The notes under the pieces were generated by a model. It saw only the letters and a program-made list of their open reading frames with translations, was not told the origin of the DNA and made no database searches. From positions 135,357,129 through 135,421,128 of the forward strand of contig CP136064.1 of NCBI GenBank assembly GCA_032622095.1: a stretch of 64,000 nt of DNA, written 5' to 3'. A program made the position numbers and the translations under genes. Positions 45,513-58,255 of the stretch are shown here, in pieces (position 1 is the stretch's first letter; the number at the start of each line of letters is the position of its first letter). Origin of the DNA: Siphonodentalium dalli. Its lineage: Eukaryota > Mollusca > Scaphopoda > Gadilida > Siphonodentaliidae.

Positions 45513-45611
45513 GTTAACTGTTTTGTTTGTCGTAGTCCGTATGGTCGAAGGTATGGGTTTAACATCTGACGATTGTGATCGGCCTCTCGTTTCAAAGCTG
45601 ATGAAACAGCA
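45513..45611 (+). CDS. Orphan candidate exon, unknown product
   Basis: 'attctgttctag' precedes and 'gtatgt' follows a 99-bp stretch with one open frame (LTVLFVVVRMVEGMGLTSDD followed by CDRPLVSKLMKQ). The base composition is less AT-rich than its surroundings and both splice sites look good. No protein family is recognised and no partner exon was found nearby. It may be an exon of the next gene or a chance match. An alternative acceptor lies at 45534. Confidence 0.3.
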
Positions 45612-47579
45612 GTATGTATGCTGAGAAATATTACACAGTACTTTAGTCAATTTCAGCTTGTTATGATCTAATATAAGAAAGTTGAAAAAATTAACTATGA
45701 TATTCAGTCTGATAAATCACAGTACTTTTCCAAATGTTGCCAAACCTGAATAATGGTTGCGAGATTCTTGAGCATTGCTTGCATCATTCTGCTCAATAAT
45801 CAAGTTAGCATCATTCATGGGTAATTTCCTTTGGAATGTTACTGTGACTTTATATCAATCATTGAATATTAACTTAAAAGCAATTGAAACAGTTTTAAGT
45901 GAACAGTTTTAAGAATGTTCACCTTTGTGTCAGGCGTAGCAACTCAATTATAAAGCGTGGTCAGGAATGAATCATTTTATAGATTTTAAGTATTGTTGCC
46001 ATTTTTAGATTGTTTTTTATCTTCAATGTGCATGTTATCATCCAAATCTGTTAGCGCATTGTACAGGGTGCACAAGTTGACTTGGCATGGTACTCTGGTT
46101 GGAACCACATTCCACAAGAGTCCCATTGCTATAATGGAAATGAACAATATTACATGTTTAATTGATTCTGATGTAAAATGTCAATTACTTTACTGGCATT
46201 TCTTTCTCGGGTTATTTTCAAAAATGTGTATGGATATTATTATCATGGGTGTGATGTGTATGTCATTGATAGGTTAATTTATATATGCAAATTTTTATAA
46301 TATATTCTGTAATATATGCCTAATCTCTCATTACTGTCTGCTGAATTAGAGTGCTCAATTCCTATAGTTAAGCCAAGTTTCCTCTGATCCGAAATGACTA
46401 AACTTCCACTTTTATGGCATGGAATCAACTCTGATATGCTGCTATTGAAGCCTCAGTTCTTGTTTAGTAATGTAGGTATATTTGATATGGTGTGTTCAAG
46501 TATGTATTTGTTGTTTTGAACTACATACACACATATAACAAATATTCTTGGGGAAACAATAATCCCTGATCACTAGTTTCATAAAGTTTCATTGGAGTGA
46601 AATTAACTTGGGTGTAGCTATCTCGGGGTATGTCCAAATGAGCAAGGTATTTTATGATGTAGAAATTACAAGGGTAAAATCGTCCTAATAACCACATCAG
46701 TGTGGTTCTATTTGCAGGGGTGACTTTCAAAGACTTTCATCAGAAAATTGATTGCTCATGCTGAGATTTAGCTGACCCATTGCTAAATCACAGGATGGCA
46801 CTGATCTAAAAAAAAATATTCACAACTTTTCTTTCCTCTACAACAGATGAATATATTTTAAAACTATTAAGAGTGGTATTTTACAGTGGTGCAGCTATTC
46901 GGTGTCTTAGAATCTATCATCATATCATTATAGTTAATCAACAGTTATACCAGAGGACACTTGGGTTAACTCCCTGTGTACAAAGTCTTTTCTTCAGCTG
47001 AGAAAATGTTATTCTGTATGTGACTTTCATGGTGTGATTAACATACTATTTGTGTGAATGTATGTACTGTTACTCAATGATTTGTGAATGTTACCAGTGA
47101 AATGAAAAAAATTTATATAATACATGCTTGAATTTTCTGAATAATGAATTAACACCACAAATGGGACCGTCATACAATGAGGCATTTAATTGACAATATC
47201 ACAAGTGGGGTTAATCTGTTATTTTGAACATTGCTTTTCGTGTATTTTGTTTATACCATGATTCAAAACAAGTGGGAGTTGTTTTTATTGCGAGTAAATA
47301 ACAAACTCTCTATATCCTATATATAGCTTGGCATATCTGCCACCAGAGTTTAGTTTTACATACAAATGTTTTGCCAATCATTTGCATATAGCATAATTCG
47401 AAGTCACATTTCTTTTTTTAGAGACACCTTCAGGATTGTATTTACACACATTGTTTGACAATATAATCCACTTCATGTCCAATTTAGAAGCAGATGAACT
47501 GCTTTAATTACATCAAGAAGAGATATGCTGGATGCACAATCACAAGGTCAGACAATTCTCTGACATCAAATTGCATCTA
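45612..47579. other. No recognised feature
   Basis: Intergenic sequence. Short ORFs on both strands show no domain, splice context or biased composition. Confidence 0.45.
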
Positions 47580-48023
47580 CTAATTTGTTGACAGAAAATT
47601 ATCTTCCTCCGAATTTTTATCAATGTCTATGCCAACAGTCATCAATTTGCTTGTGCTACAAAAATACCTCATAACTGGGATAAATATACGGTCATCTTGT
47701 GAGGCACACATTTGTGCATGCCATGGAGTTATATATTCACCAACAAATTTCTCAATTGATGTTACCAAATGAAAACTATATTGTGTAGGACCTTTGTGTA
47801 AGGGAATGGATTTTGAAGTGACGTCTCTCCCCAGCATCTTCGGGGAGAAATGAGAAGAAAAATTTACAGCGACATGGGGTCATATTAAAGAGTCCTGGTC
47901 GTAAAATACTGTATTTGAGAATATCAGCCATATATTGTTATCAAAACACATGGCTGTCGAGTAATGAAATGATACCATTGAGATGAAGCTTGTCAAAAGA
48001 AAGATAATAGTAATATTTCTCAT
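47580..48023 (-). pseudogene. Minus-strand ORF with signal-peptide-like start and one in-frame TGA
   Basis: Starting at ATG 48023-48021, codons 1-47 encode MRNITIIFLLTSFISMVSFH YSTA... with a hydrophobic core typical of a secretory signal, then a TGA at 47882-47880. The same frame stays open for another 99 codons after the stop (including 'FHLVTSIEKFVGEYITPWHA') to TAG at 47580. The even composition across the stop suggests a decayed single-exon gene or exon rather than two unrelated ORFs. No family is recognised. The end of the large fold-back structure lies only about 16 bp upstream of the ATG. Confidence 0.3.
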
Positions 48024-48172
48024 GGCTGCACTGCTAATTAGTCCGAGAGCCCATAAGGTTTTATTGTCGTCACTCTGACCAAAAGACCCACTCTGCTCAT
48101 TTTGTGGCAAACTATATGTAGTTTACGGAAACCAATTTCTTGCGAGTGGGAAACGCGGCGTTTGGGAGATAT

Positions 48173-50910
48173 TTAACATAGACTGATGCCTGGTGAGAGC
48201 GAAAAAATGTTATTTAAGTGTTGGGGGAGGGTTAGTAATTACGAATGTATGCAACATATGTAATGTCAGCTAACACGTTATATATACCATTTTGTCGGCT
48301 ATAAGTCATTCTATCTAGTGAATAAACACAGAATTAGAATTTCAGCCAATGACCTCAAGTACGAGAGGTCAAAGGTCAAATATATTTTGAAACGCCATTT
48401 TTTTTTTTTTAAATGTCAAATTGGAAAGTTAGCTTAAAGGAATACGGTCCTGAAAAAACAATATTATTTTCTTTCAATATACCGATAATATATATATAAA
48501 ATGTCCATTGGGCGCATATAATCTAATATTCGGCCGCCAATCGTTATTTTTATGACGATTACAAAAAATTCCGAAGTTAGCCGAAGATTTTGTTTTAGAC
48601 GAAGTCCCATGATCATCAGCCCGATCACGTGATTGTCACATGTAAACAGAAGCATAGCACGTGATCGATCACGTGGTAACTCATTGACAACGCATAGATG
48701 CGCGACGGCGGTATTTTAAGTTTGCATGTAGTCGATCGCGACCTTTGAAGATTGTCGCGTTATCACACTGCGAATGCAAAACTTCGCCGAAAACATCGCC
48801 TTTCTTGTAATTAAATGTCTTTATCGTGTTATTATTACTATTATTATATGTATCGCGATGTGTTGTTACTATAAAGCCATGCCCGTATATTATTCAGTTT
48901 TGAGCTTTTATCTATATAAACGCGTGCTCGTGTTTATATATATTTTTTCGTTACCAGAATAGTCCAAGTTATATTATATATGCATATCAAGATTGCATAT
49001 ATACGCGAAGATTTGCACAGTTATTAGGCAATTATCATCTCGTAAACATTCCAATTTCCAGATGCCATTAGTCGTGTGTCAATAAAGAGCGTTTCGTTTT
49101 AATTTATTGTAACGCGGTAAAACAACACAAAATTGGTTTATTGCTGTCGGATTTAATCAATTATAATCAAGTCATTCATTACCAATATGATATGATAAGT
49201 TCATTTTTCCTTGGTTATGAATCATGTATATATTTGGGCAATATGGTGTTTATATATATTTCGGAATATTGCTTCCCCCACCCCAAAACAATCTTGCCGA
49301 CTGTCACTGATGGAAATTCACTGCATCTATGCATGGTTATTGGCCTATAAAATTGGCACTCTAGCGATGCGGTCTATTGAATATCCAGGTCATAAATCGA
49401 CCTCTATGTGTCCATTACGCATAACAATAGGGTTATGAAATATATAAATGTTCGCCGTGGTTCGTTTAAACATCCAATCATATATAACACTTTATGAAGG
49501 AGGGATAATAATCCGGTTTAATATGGAATCACATATTCAAGTGCTCTTTATTCGCAATATATCGTAATAGTGAACGCTCTTTATTGCGTCAAGGTAAAGG
49601 GACTCGACTTAGAACAGTTGTTCTAGTGATTGTTTACTGATTACAACAATACAGGCCAATACATGTACATGAACTTCCGATATGCATGCTTTATATATCC
49701 TTCCATCATTGTCATAGCAATTTCCGCTTTATTAAACTCTTTTTATTCGTACCATATTAGGAAAACTCTTAACATGGAACGCTCTTTATTGAGCCATGGT
49801 GAATGAAATGGGGACTCGACTTAGAATAGTTGTCATCGTGAATTATTCATCAACATACTCCCCACTTTAACTGCAATTGTATGTATTCGTAACCATGACT
49901 GACTCTTTATTTGGTATATGTAATCGGTTTCTGATTTTGCGCAACAGGTTTCCCACAGAAATCCCGCCAAATGTCACGTAAACGAACATCGTTTGGAAAT
50001 GAATACAGCATATGCCTAACTGAGAGTCACTAGACCGGCCACGGACAAAAACACTGCATTTATATGGCATTGTCACGAATGAATGTTTGTAAATACGGAA
50101 CACTCGGGGCATATATATATACGGAAAATTAAAACAACATCGCAAACACGCACCTGAATAAAGTTCACATGCCGGCTCGTGTTTTTATAAGCTTTATACG
50201 AAAGTGTTATCTACCCTGCTCAATTGTCCCTCTATATTGTTTGTCAAAACAATACCGTAACTTTCCAAACAGCACTTAAGACAAATCACAAGTGAAGATA
50301 ACTCACCGCGCGATGACAATTCACCATGTGTACACAATGCTATTGATATGCCCCGCAGTAATTCCATTACACTCACGCGCTGATGTCGATTCCGGATTTT
50401 CCATCGCCATATAGGTAGACATAATCAACTCCGACTCCAATTCCCTGTTTTTAATTAGTTTACCTCGCTTGACGTCATGTGAGGTTTTGCGACGGAGATA
50501 GCCGACAACCGGTGGTGGTATTATTTATTTATTTCTCGGCTTATTTATTACGAGATTTTTATGGGACTTGGATCATTGTGATCACAATAGGGGTGGCTTT
50601 CCGACAGAGTTTTGTTGTTTCATGAGGATAGTAATCCTTTAAGAAATTTTATAATCATCTGTTGGAATCCGTTCTAAAAAATTTTGAACTTTACTGTATA
50701 CCAGATTCGGATATGTTGAAAGAAAATTAACACAGCCGCAATTGCAACCATTTAAGATGTCATCCAAAATGTGTGCCGAAATAGCCAAAAACAGTAAAAA
50801 TTAATAAGGTCTCTTTGATCGCCGTTATAGTAAAGATGATGTCACATGCGGTCATGTTGTCCATTCGATACATTATGGTAATATACAACCCTTACAAATT
50901 AGCCAAAAAT
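48173..50910. other. Left-arm-only segment of the fold-back structure
   Basis: It contains an 18-bp palindrome with two CACGTG boxes (48658-48675) in a CpG-richer stretch, and a direct repeat of 'ggactcgacttagaa' with 'aacgctctttattg' at 49573-49625 and 49776-49835. No gene is supported; the small ORFs lack domains. Confidence 0.45.
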
Positions 50911-51830
50911 CCACACAAAACTCCAATATGGCGGCCAAGATGGCCGCCTAAATGTGAAAAATTGCTATTTTTCGGACATTTCACCACCTTTCGTTTGTCT
51001 CTGTTGGAAAATATTGGCTTTTTGACGCGATTTTATACATTTATCGTATAGAAGAATCATTGGCGAACACATGGGGATAATAATATACATTCCTTGCTGG
51101 AAAGTTTTGTCCGATATCACGTTTTCCTAAATGCCGGTATAATCCGGTCAAAGCCAAAACGACGCTAATAACGCAATGACTGTTTCGAATCAATGAATGT
51201 TATTGCTATCACAACAAAACCCACGCGTAATATGCGCAGGAGATACTCGAGCTAGGATTCCTCTTATACCCGAGTAGAGAAATATTCATCCAAATCCAAG
51301 ATGGCGGCTAAAATGGCCACCAGAAATAGAAATATTTCCAAATATTGCTGATTTTAACATCAGTGACAGTTATTGTCACGACAACTCCACACCTGCTTAC
51401 TATTGTGAGTTGGGTACACTGAGTCGAAGAACTGTGCTTATATTTTATCCAAATAAAAATTGCCCAAATTCAAAATGGCGCCCACAATGATGGACATATT
51501 TAGAAAATCACAGAAAATCTCTCATATTCACATCATTGGGCATTATTGTCAAGACAATTCTACCCATGCTTACAGCCGAGTTGGAAATACTGTGATAAAG
51601 TAATTATCTTGGATTTGATGAAGGATTTTTTTTCCAAATCGAAGATGGCGGCCAAAATGGCGTTCGAGATTTGAAAACAAGCTTACATTCCTTTACTTTC
51701 ATACTATGTGCGTCATTGTTGTGAGAATTCTACACACACTTAAATATTCATATGGAAAATTGATATGAAGTATCTATTTGAGTTTGGCCAACTCTCGCAA
51801 TCAAGATTGCTGCCAAACTGGGTGGCCAGA
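50911..51830 (+). repeat. Tandem units (~170 bp) with 'aagatggcggcc'
   Basis: 'ccaaatccaagatggcggct' at 51292, 'ccaaattcaaaatggcgccc' at 51466, 'ccaaatcgaagatggcggcc' at 51636 and 'caatcaagattgctgccaaa' at 51799 are spaced 163-174 bp. Each is followed by 'attgtcacgacaactccaca'-like sequence. An earlier unit is at 50920. The opposite orientation of two of these units forms part of the right arm (53790-54050). Confidence 0.85.
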
Positions 51831-53714
51831 AATTGAAGAAAGTCGAAATTATCACACACAAATTTCAACTTTTCGTCATAATATCAATATGTATGGATTG
51901 AACGAAACGGTACATAAGCCAACTATTAGTTCCAACATAGGTTGTCACCTTCTGGAAGGATGAAAACCCACAATACATATGCCGGTGTCAAGCTCACGTG
52001 TTTGTCTCGAAAGATGGGAATTCTTATCCTTATTCTTGACGAGCTTCATTCGTGGTAGCTTATGGTATAATTCAGACACTACATATGGGATCTGATCGTC
52101 ATATTGTGTGATAAACTAGAAAGTTATGCGGTCGATGCATATAATAGATAACAAAATGGTGATCTACCCATCCAGCCACTTCTCAATATATGGTTCATCA
52201 ATTCACATATTCACATACTGACGTAGCCGGATATCTTCTGTATATGGCTTCGAATTTCTGAAAGCCTACATTTGACGGGTGCATTTCTGCTAAGGCGTAG
52301 AAGACCATAATGCATAATATACTTTCACTTCTTGACCGTGATCATAAGAACAGTCCTTGTGGCTTCCAGCAATCGTCTCACCGTACAGATCCAAGCAGAT
52401 AATAACAATACACAGTCATGGTGGCGTCCAGCAATCGTCTCACCGTACATATCCAAGCAGATAATAACAATACACACGGTGCTAGTTTGTGGGCAAGTGC
52501 CATGATAGTGGAAATGAAATTGGACCATGACTGCACTGCCCCTTCTTTGTGTATGTTTTAGATTTAGACATGATCTCATGTAGCTTTGCTTCCCTTATAT
52601 GCTAAGATTGTATCTTCCAATCCGTTTGGAAACCGTTCTTAATCAATTAGACCAGGCTTGTACCATTGGCTACTACTATATAAGCCCCACCCAGAATGGG
52701 ATGTAGTCTTGATGATGATGCATTTGGTAGTTGATGTCATACTCACGATGTGTGATGGTCGGTGTGGTTCAAGAAAGTGCAATGCCATCACCACAATGGT
52801 GAAAATTTTAACTCGAAAAACATCTAGGGGATTGTTGAGACATTGCATTAAGTTTAACCTACGTTGGATACACCAATTTATTTCTTGGTAACATCGCCAT
52901 TCAAAGCCATTGTCCTGCATGAGACATATTAACTACTATATTCTAAAGTTATATACTATAAAGCCATATGACCATAAAGGTCAAGTTCACCAATGTCATC
53001 ATCCATTCCCATCGATCTATAAATTGTTCTCACAAATGCATCACAGTTCCTTGGAAAATACCGCCCATATACTGACACTAGTCTTGAGAGAGGATAACAA
53101 CAACGCATACCCTCATTCCATAAAGACATCATTTAGCCCATCCGACTCTTCTGGGGAGGATGGGATAGTATTATCCAGACAAATTACAAATTACATGTCT
53201 GGTCAAGTTGATTAAGAACGGCCTTGAAACGGATGTGGAAACACAAATCTTACCACACCAAAAGCACCAACACACATGACATTCTATATCTGAAACATGC
53301 ACTTGATGTGGGGGTGTATGCCGTGGCAAATTTCATTCCCACTGTCATGGCGCTTGTCTACAAACTAGCACCGCGAGTATTGTTCTTCTCTGCTAACGAG
53401 ACGAATGCGGGACGTTACAAAGTTGCTTAGGATCATGATCAAGAAGTGTGGGTAGTCGGTACATTATGGTCGTCTCTGTAGCAGATATGAATGTGTCCAA
53501 GGGAATGCGACAGCTAGCTACCTTTGAAACACTGCCGAAATTGTCCACGTATGCCAATACGTTCGCTAAGTTTGTGAGTTGAACCATCTATTGAGAAATG
53601 ACTAGTTAGCTGGGAAGTTCGCCAGGTGTACATGTGGATATCCACATGGGATATGAGAAATACATACATGGAGATGACCTGTAAGCTTGTATACTTATAG
53701 ACCATATGCCTTTC
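51831..53714. other. Centre of the fold-back structure
   Basis: A 62-bp direct repeat with 'tccagcaatcgtctcaccgt' lies at 52365-52425 and 52427-52487. An imperfect inverted pair, 52620-52668 and 53180-53232, has the core 'cgttcttaatcaa'. Between these the two ends of 52669-53180 are weakly complementary. ORFs at 52910-53215 and 53224-53430 have fairly even composition but no family match. Confidence 0.45.
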
Positions 53715-54213
53715 TAGTTCAAGATGACGACCAAATTCTCACAACAATGACGCACATAGTATGAAAGTAAAGGAATGTAAGCTTGTTTTCAAATATCGGA
53801 CGCCATTTTGGCAGCCATCTTCGATTTGGAAAAAAAAACCTTCATCAAATCCAAGATAATTACTTTATCACAGCATTTCCACTCGGCTGTAAGCATGGGT
53901 AGAGTTGTCTTGACAATAATGCCCAATGATGTGAATATGATAGATTTTAGGCAATTTTCTAAATCTGTCCACCATTGTGGGCGCCATTTTGGATTTGGGC
54001 GACTTTTATTTGGATGCAATATAAGCGCAGTTCTTCGACTCAGTCTTCCCAACTCACAATATGTGTGGAGTTGTCGTTAAATATCTCCCAAACGCCGCGT
54101 TTCCCACTCGCAAGAAATTGGTTTCCGTAAACTACATATAATTTGCCACAAAATGAGCAGAGTGGGTCTTTTGGTCAGAGTGACGACAATAAAACCTTAT
54201 GGGCTCTCGGACT
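53715..54213. repeat. Right arm of the fold-back structure
   Basis: Reverse-complement copy of 51375-51740 followed directly by the reverse complement of 48039-48172. The junction near 54079 ('gttaaatatctccc') lacks the 3.2 kb that separates these two parts in the left arm. Confidence 0.85.
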
Positions 54214-55170
54214 AAATGTTCTTATTCATCGATCTTTGTCATTTCTCCCAAATCTGTAAACTGGCTATGGACCTTGGATGAAATTTTTGAGACTCTTATT
54301 TTTTCCAATCATGGTATAAAATCATCCCAGGCTACACTTCTATAGCATATTTCCTGTAATTGATAGTTTTATGCATTAATATTGAATTAAAATGGAGTAC
54401 CAAAGCCTAGCCATAATGGACGTATTGCAGCATTAAATGCCAACAAGCAGTATCCCTGCTGCAGTTTTGGAAGTATTGGAAGGTTTCCGGAAACTCAGGC
54501 GAGCCAGTAATAGTATTTTACACTTGAGCTTCACTTTCCTTATGAAAGGGTTAATGCACAAACTGAGATCAAGTTCATGTGCTGTGGGAGCTATATTCAT
54601 GTGAAGTACAAAGAACACAAGTGAGAAATCAAGCAATCTATCCTTTCATTCCAAGGAAGTAGTTTTTATCAAAAGTATCATTCAGTCGACTGCATTGTGT
54701 TGGTCCCTTGGGTTGGTCTGTTGGTTTGATGATTGTCTTAGATTGTTGAACCATTTTAATACACAGCTGTTGAAAATAGCTATGGCAAAATGGAATGCTA
54801 CAGAAGCCAATATAGAATTTCATGCAGTTCTAAAGAAATGCTATAGAAGAAAAATGCCAATTTCAAGGGATAATTTACACACATCTGTTGCATTATGATT
54901 CAGAGGTTCCATTTGTACCTGATATATTTTATATATGCCATCAACTTCGTTTTGATCTATGAGCATATATACTGTATATTCCGCTTTATGGAATTATACT
55001 ATGTATGTTGTTGGATTAATATAAATACAACAAAGACACTTTATTTTCAACTATCTGCTATTAATCCATAAAATAAATTGACAAAACAGGATTTTCTGTT
55101 GGACGATCTCCAAATTGATGGGCCGAATATAAATTGGCCGAAATTGGCAACTTCAGGAAATAAATACACC
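54214..55170. other. No recognised feature
   Basis: Intergenic sequence with short non-descript ORFs on both strands. Confidence 0.4.
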
Positions 55171-55560
55171 TCAGCTTAAATCCATCAACAATTTCTGTTA
55201 GCACACCCTACAGGTCACATCTCTCATCCGATCGTCCCCAAACTTCATATGGATCTTCAGGGTGACCTCTAGATCGGAGCCTCTTATTTTGACCGAAATC
55301 TGTTAAAAAACATGGCCGCCAGCAGCTGTCTTTCAGATTTGAATCCATCAGCACACCCTGCATATCACATCCGATGGTCACCAAACTTCATATGAATATT
55401 CGGGGTGCCCTCTAGATGGGAGCCTCCTATTTTGACCAAAATTAAAAAAAAAACAAACATGGCTGCTGGCAGCCATCTTTGATAACTCACCTTTTTATGC
55501 CAAAATTGGTACTCCCCATCCAAGATGGCCGGTCAAGATCAGATTCTGCTGTCTGAAACT
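55171..55560 (+). repeat. Diverged ~165-bp units of the 'catggccgccagcag' family
   Basis: 'cagcacaccctacaggtcac', 'ccaaacttcatatggatctt', 'ggtgacctctagat' and 'aacatggccgccagcagc' occur twice with about 150-165-bp spacing. The family is the same as at 6060-6650 and 15330-15490. Confidence 0.75.
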
Positions 55561-56390
55561 GGTTGAGAATTGTGACTTTAGTTTGTATTTATCATGTTAA
55601 CTGACCATCGGGCAATATGCCTTCATGGGGTCCCCACCCCTTGCGATCACTCAAAAATTTGATTTTACAGAACGCGGTATAAAATTTCACAAAAAATTCA
55701 CCATTGGGATTCTAGTCATATTTCATCAAGAAATGGGAAGAATGCAATGTAAGTGATGCATTTTATTTTGTATGGACATTCCAACTCAATGGTACCAAAA
55801 TTGTCACTTTAGTTTAAAATGGCAGCCAAAATATGAAAAAATGGTAAATATTGCACCTGCGTGCCATGCAACTGCTTATAAGTTGTGGTTGATGAACAAA
55901 ATTGACTATTCTGTATTCTGTATACTAATTGACATGCATTGTATACTAACATTTCTGATGCCCATTGATTAATTTTTACTGTTTTAACCACTGAAATTAC
56001 CAGAATTATGGGATTTTTCTATCACAAAATCTGCAATAATTCACTTTTCAGGTTTAAACCATTCAAGAAAATGGAACTATCTTTGGTATCAAATGTGCTT
56101 ATTATTTTGATCTGTCTTAAATATGTCACACTGCTGAAGATGGCTTGCAAAATGGCAACCAAATTGGGTAAAAACATTATTCTCTGCTGTTTCGAAAAGA
56201 TAGCAAATTGTGACTGACTTGGTTATTAAACATGCTACTTAATCAACTGTCAACTAAATATTATATTCTGGTTGTCCAATTACCTTATGAGGCATGACAA
56301 ATTAATTTTAAAGGATGCAGTATGGATTTTGGCGAAAACTTCTTTTGGCACTCTGTCGGGGGGCGGGGGGGGGGGGGGGGGGGGGGGGGG
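55561..56390. other. No gene; ends in poly-G tract
   Basis: Several short ORFs without domains. 56358-56390 is a long G run with one C, from which translations of poly-glycine or poly-proline arise artificially. Confidence 0.5.
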
Positions 56391-56970
56391 TATTAAAACA
56401 TTTGCAGGAAGGTATGCCGTTCTTTGGCATCTGGCATTTTCGGGGACCTACCACCCCAAACCTGCAAAAAAAAAAAATTATTACACACACCCCCCCAAAT
56501 TTCACTAAATTTTGTCTAAAACCTCATAAAACTCTACTGATATCACTCATATGACTGGGAATGATCTCATTTAGTTCAAATAACAGTTTAACCTGTTACA
56601 GAAGCTGTTTTAATTGAAAAAAGTTTTATAAATTGCTGATTTGTGAACCTAGGTCATTGTGTAGGATACACACAATTTCATAATTTTTAACTATTTCCTG
56701 ATTTGGTCTGTCAACCAGTCCATTATATAACATATTCCATACCACTTATGTTAGTCTACTGGAGAACTGACTTCTATTATACTAAACTAGCTGAAACAAG
56801 CTCCCGATATATTCAGCGTCGGAGATAACTGTGGCTCCCTTTGTGGGACTTCATGCACATTTTGATCTTAGACTGAGCCTTTATTTAGCGGCAGCCCCTG
56901 ATCATTGAAACATTTTGATTTATATAGATATTGTTTTAATCTATTTTTTTGAATTCCTTGCACAATTTAA

Positions 56971-57552
56971 AGGGGTACTGTATGCCATTTTCATTAAATT
57001 TCCGGTGACAACAACAATCTAATATCGATAATATATAGAAACATAAGTAATTTGAGTCGAAGATGTATTCTGTAAACGCTCAGGTTAATAGGCTATCTTA
57101 AAATTTAATAATTTAAAAGTTAATAATTTGATATAAATTGAATTTATGACTGGAGCCATAAAATGGCGTCAATTAAATTACGAATTACCGTAATCAAAAA
57201 TAGTAATTGAGGGATACTGGATTTTTAAACCGATCGCACACACGATTGCTTAAAATATTATGATGATTCGGGGAGAACACTCAAGCCACTCACTGACTAG
57301 CGACGATACAATAACTTAAATGATTATATGGGACTAGTATGCATATAATATAACTTTTATTGATTCATTTGGTTGAAAACTTTACAAAAATTACTCGACA
57401 ACGACAATTTGTATTTTTGCATTCCGGTAAATTTGTCATCCGTAACATGACTTCGTACTCAACAGACTTTCAAATAATGGAAAAATTGTTACCTTATTCT
57501 CCGACTCGGAGACTATAGAAAGCAACAACAACATTTGGCGTACAGTACCCCT
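56971..57552. mobile_element. 582-bp TIR element with TTAA duplication
   Basis: Tips are 'aggggtactgta' and 'tacagtacccct' (TIR about 17 bp with one mismatch). TTAA stands on both sides (56967-56970 and 57553-57556), and the neighbouring duplicate has the empty site with one TTAA at 58239-58242. The data are equally consistent with a TA duplication and two-base-longer tips. TTAA suits piggyBac- or Kolobok-type transposases; TA would suit Tc1/mariner. There is no ORF of note. Confidence 0.93.
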
Positions 57553-57567
57553 TTAACAAAACCAATT

Positions 57568-57659
57568 TTATTATACCACCTTTAAAAAAAAAAAAGGGGG
57601 GTATACTGTTTTGCACCTGTCCGTGCGTAAGTGCGTCCGTCCGAGGGGGGGGAGGGGGG
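57568..57659 (+). repeat. 5' hairpin of 'ataccccc' family, truncated
   Basis: 'ttataccacc', an A run, 'ggggggtata' and 'gcacctgtccgtgcgtaag' form the start of the element found complete at 58256, but here it passes after 80 bp into the duplicated unit. Confidence 0.75.
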
Positions 57660-58255
57660 TATTAAAACATTTGCAGGAAGGTATGCCGTTCTTTGGCATC
57701 TGGCATTTTCGGGGACCTACCACCCCCAAACCTGCAAAAAAAAAAAAATTATTACACCCACCCCCCCAAATTTCACTAAATTTTGTCTAAAACCTCATAA
57801 AACTCTACTGATATCACTCATATGACTGGGAATGATCTCATTTAGTTCAAATAACAGTTTAACCTGTTACAGAAGCTGTTTTAATTGAAAAAAGTTTTAT
57901 AAATGCTGATTTGTGAACCTAGGTCATTGTGTAGGATACACACAATTTCATAATTTTTAACTATTTCCTGATTTGGTCTGTCAACCAGTCCATTATATAA
58001 CATATTCCATACCACTTATGTTAGTCTACTGGAGAACTGACTTCTATTATACTAAACTAGCTGAAACAAGCTCCCGATATATTCAGCGTCGGAGATAACT
58101 GTGGCCCCCTTTGTGGGACTTCATGCACATTTTGATCTTAGACTGAGTCTTTATTTAGCGGCAGCCCCTTTGATCATTGAAACATTTTGATTTATATAGA
58201 TATTGTTTTAATCTATTTTTTTGAATTCCTTGCACAATTTAACAAAACCAATTTT

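Larger units (their letters stand above)
48039..54213. mobile_element. 6.2-kb fold-back/TIR structure
   Basis: 48039-48172 reappears as reverse complement at 54079-54213 (tip 'tagtccgagagcccataagg', only a few mismatches). Inside, 51375-51740 pairs with about 53715-54078, and 52620-52668 with about 53180-53232. The left arm has about 3.2 kb (48173-51375) absent from the right arm. AAT flanks both tips and may be a 3-bp target duplication. No transposase was recognised. Confidence 0.8.

Noticed and set aside
56272-56554. Glycine-rich or proline-rich ORFs on both strands
   Set aside because: Caused by the poly-G tract at 56358-56390; the same downstream sequence is repeated at 57660 without it.
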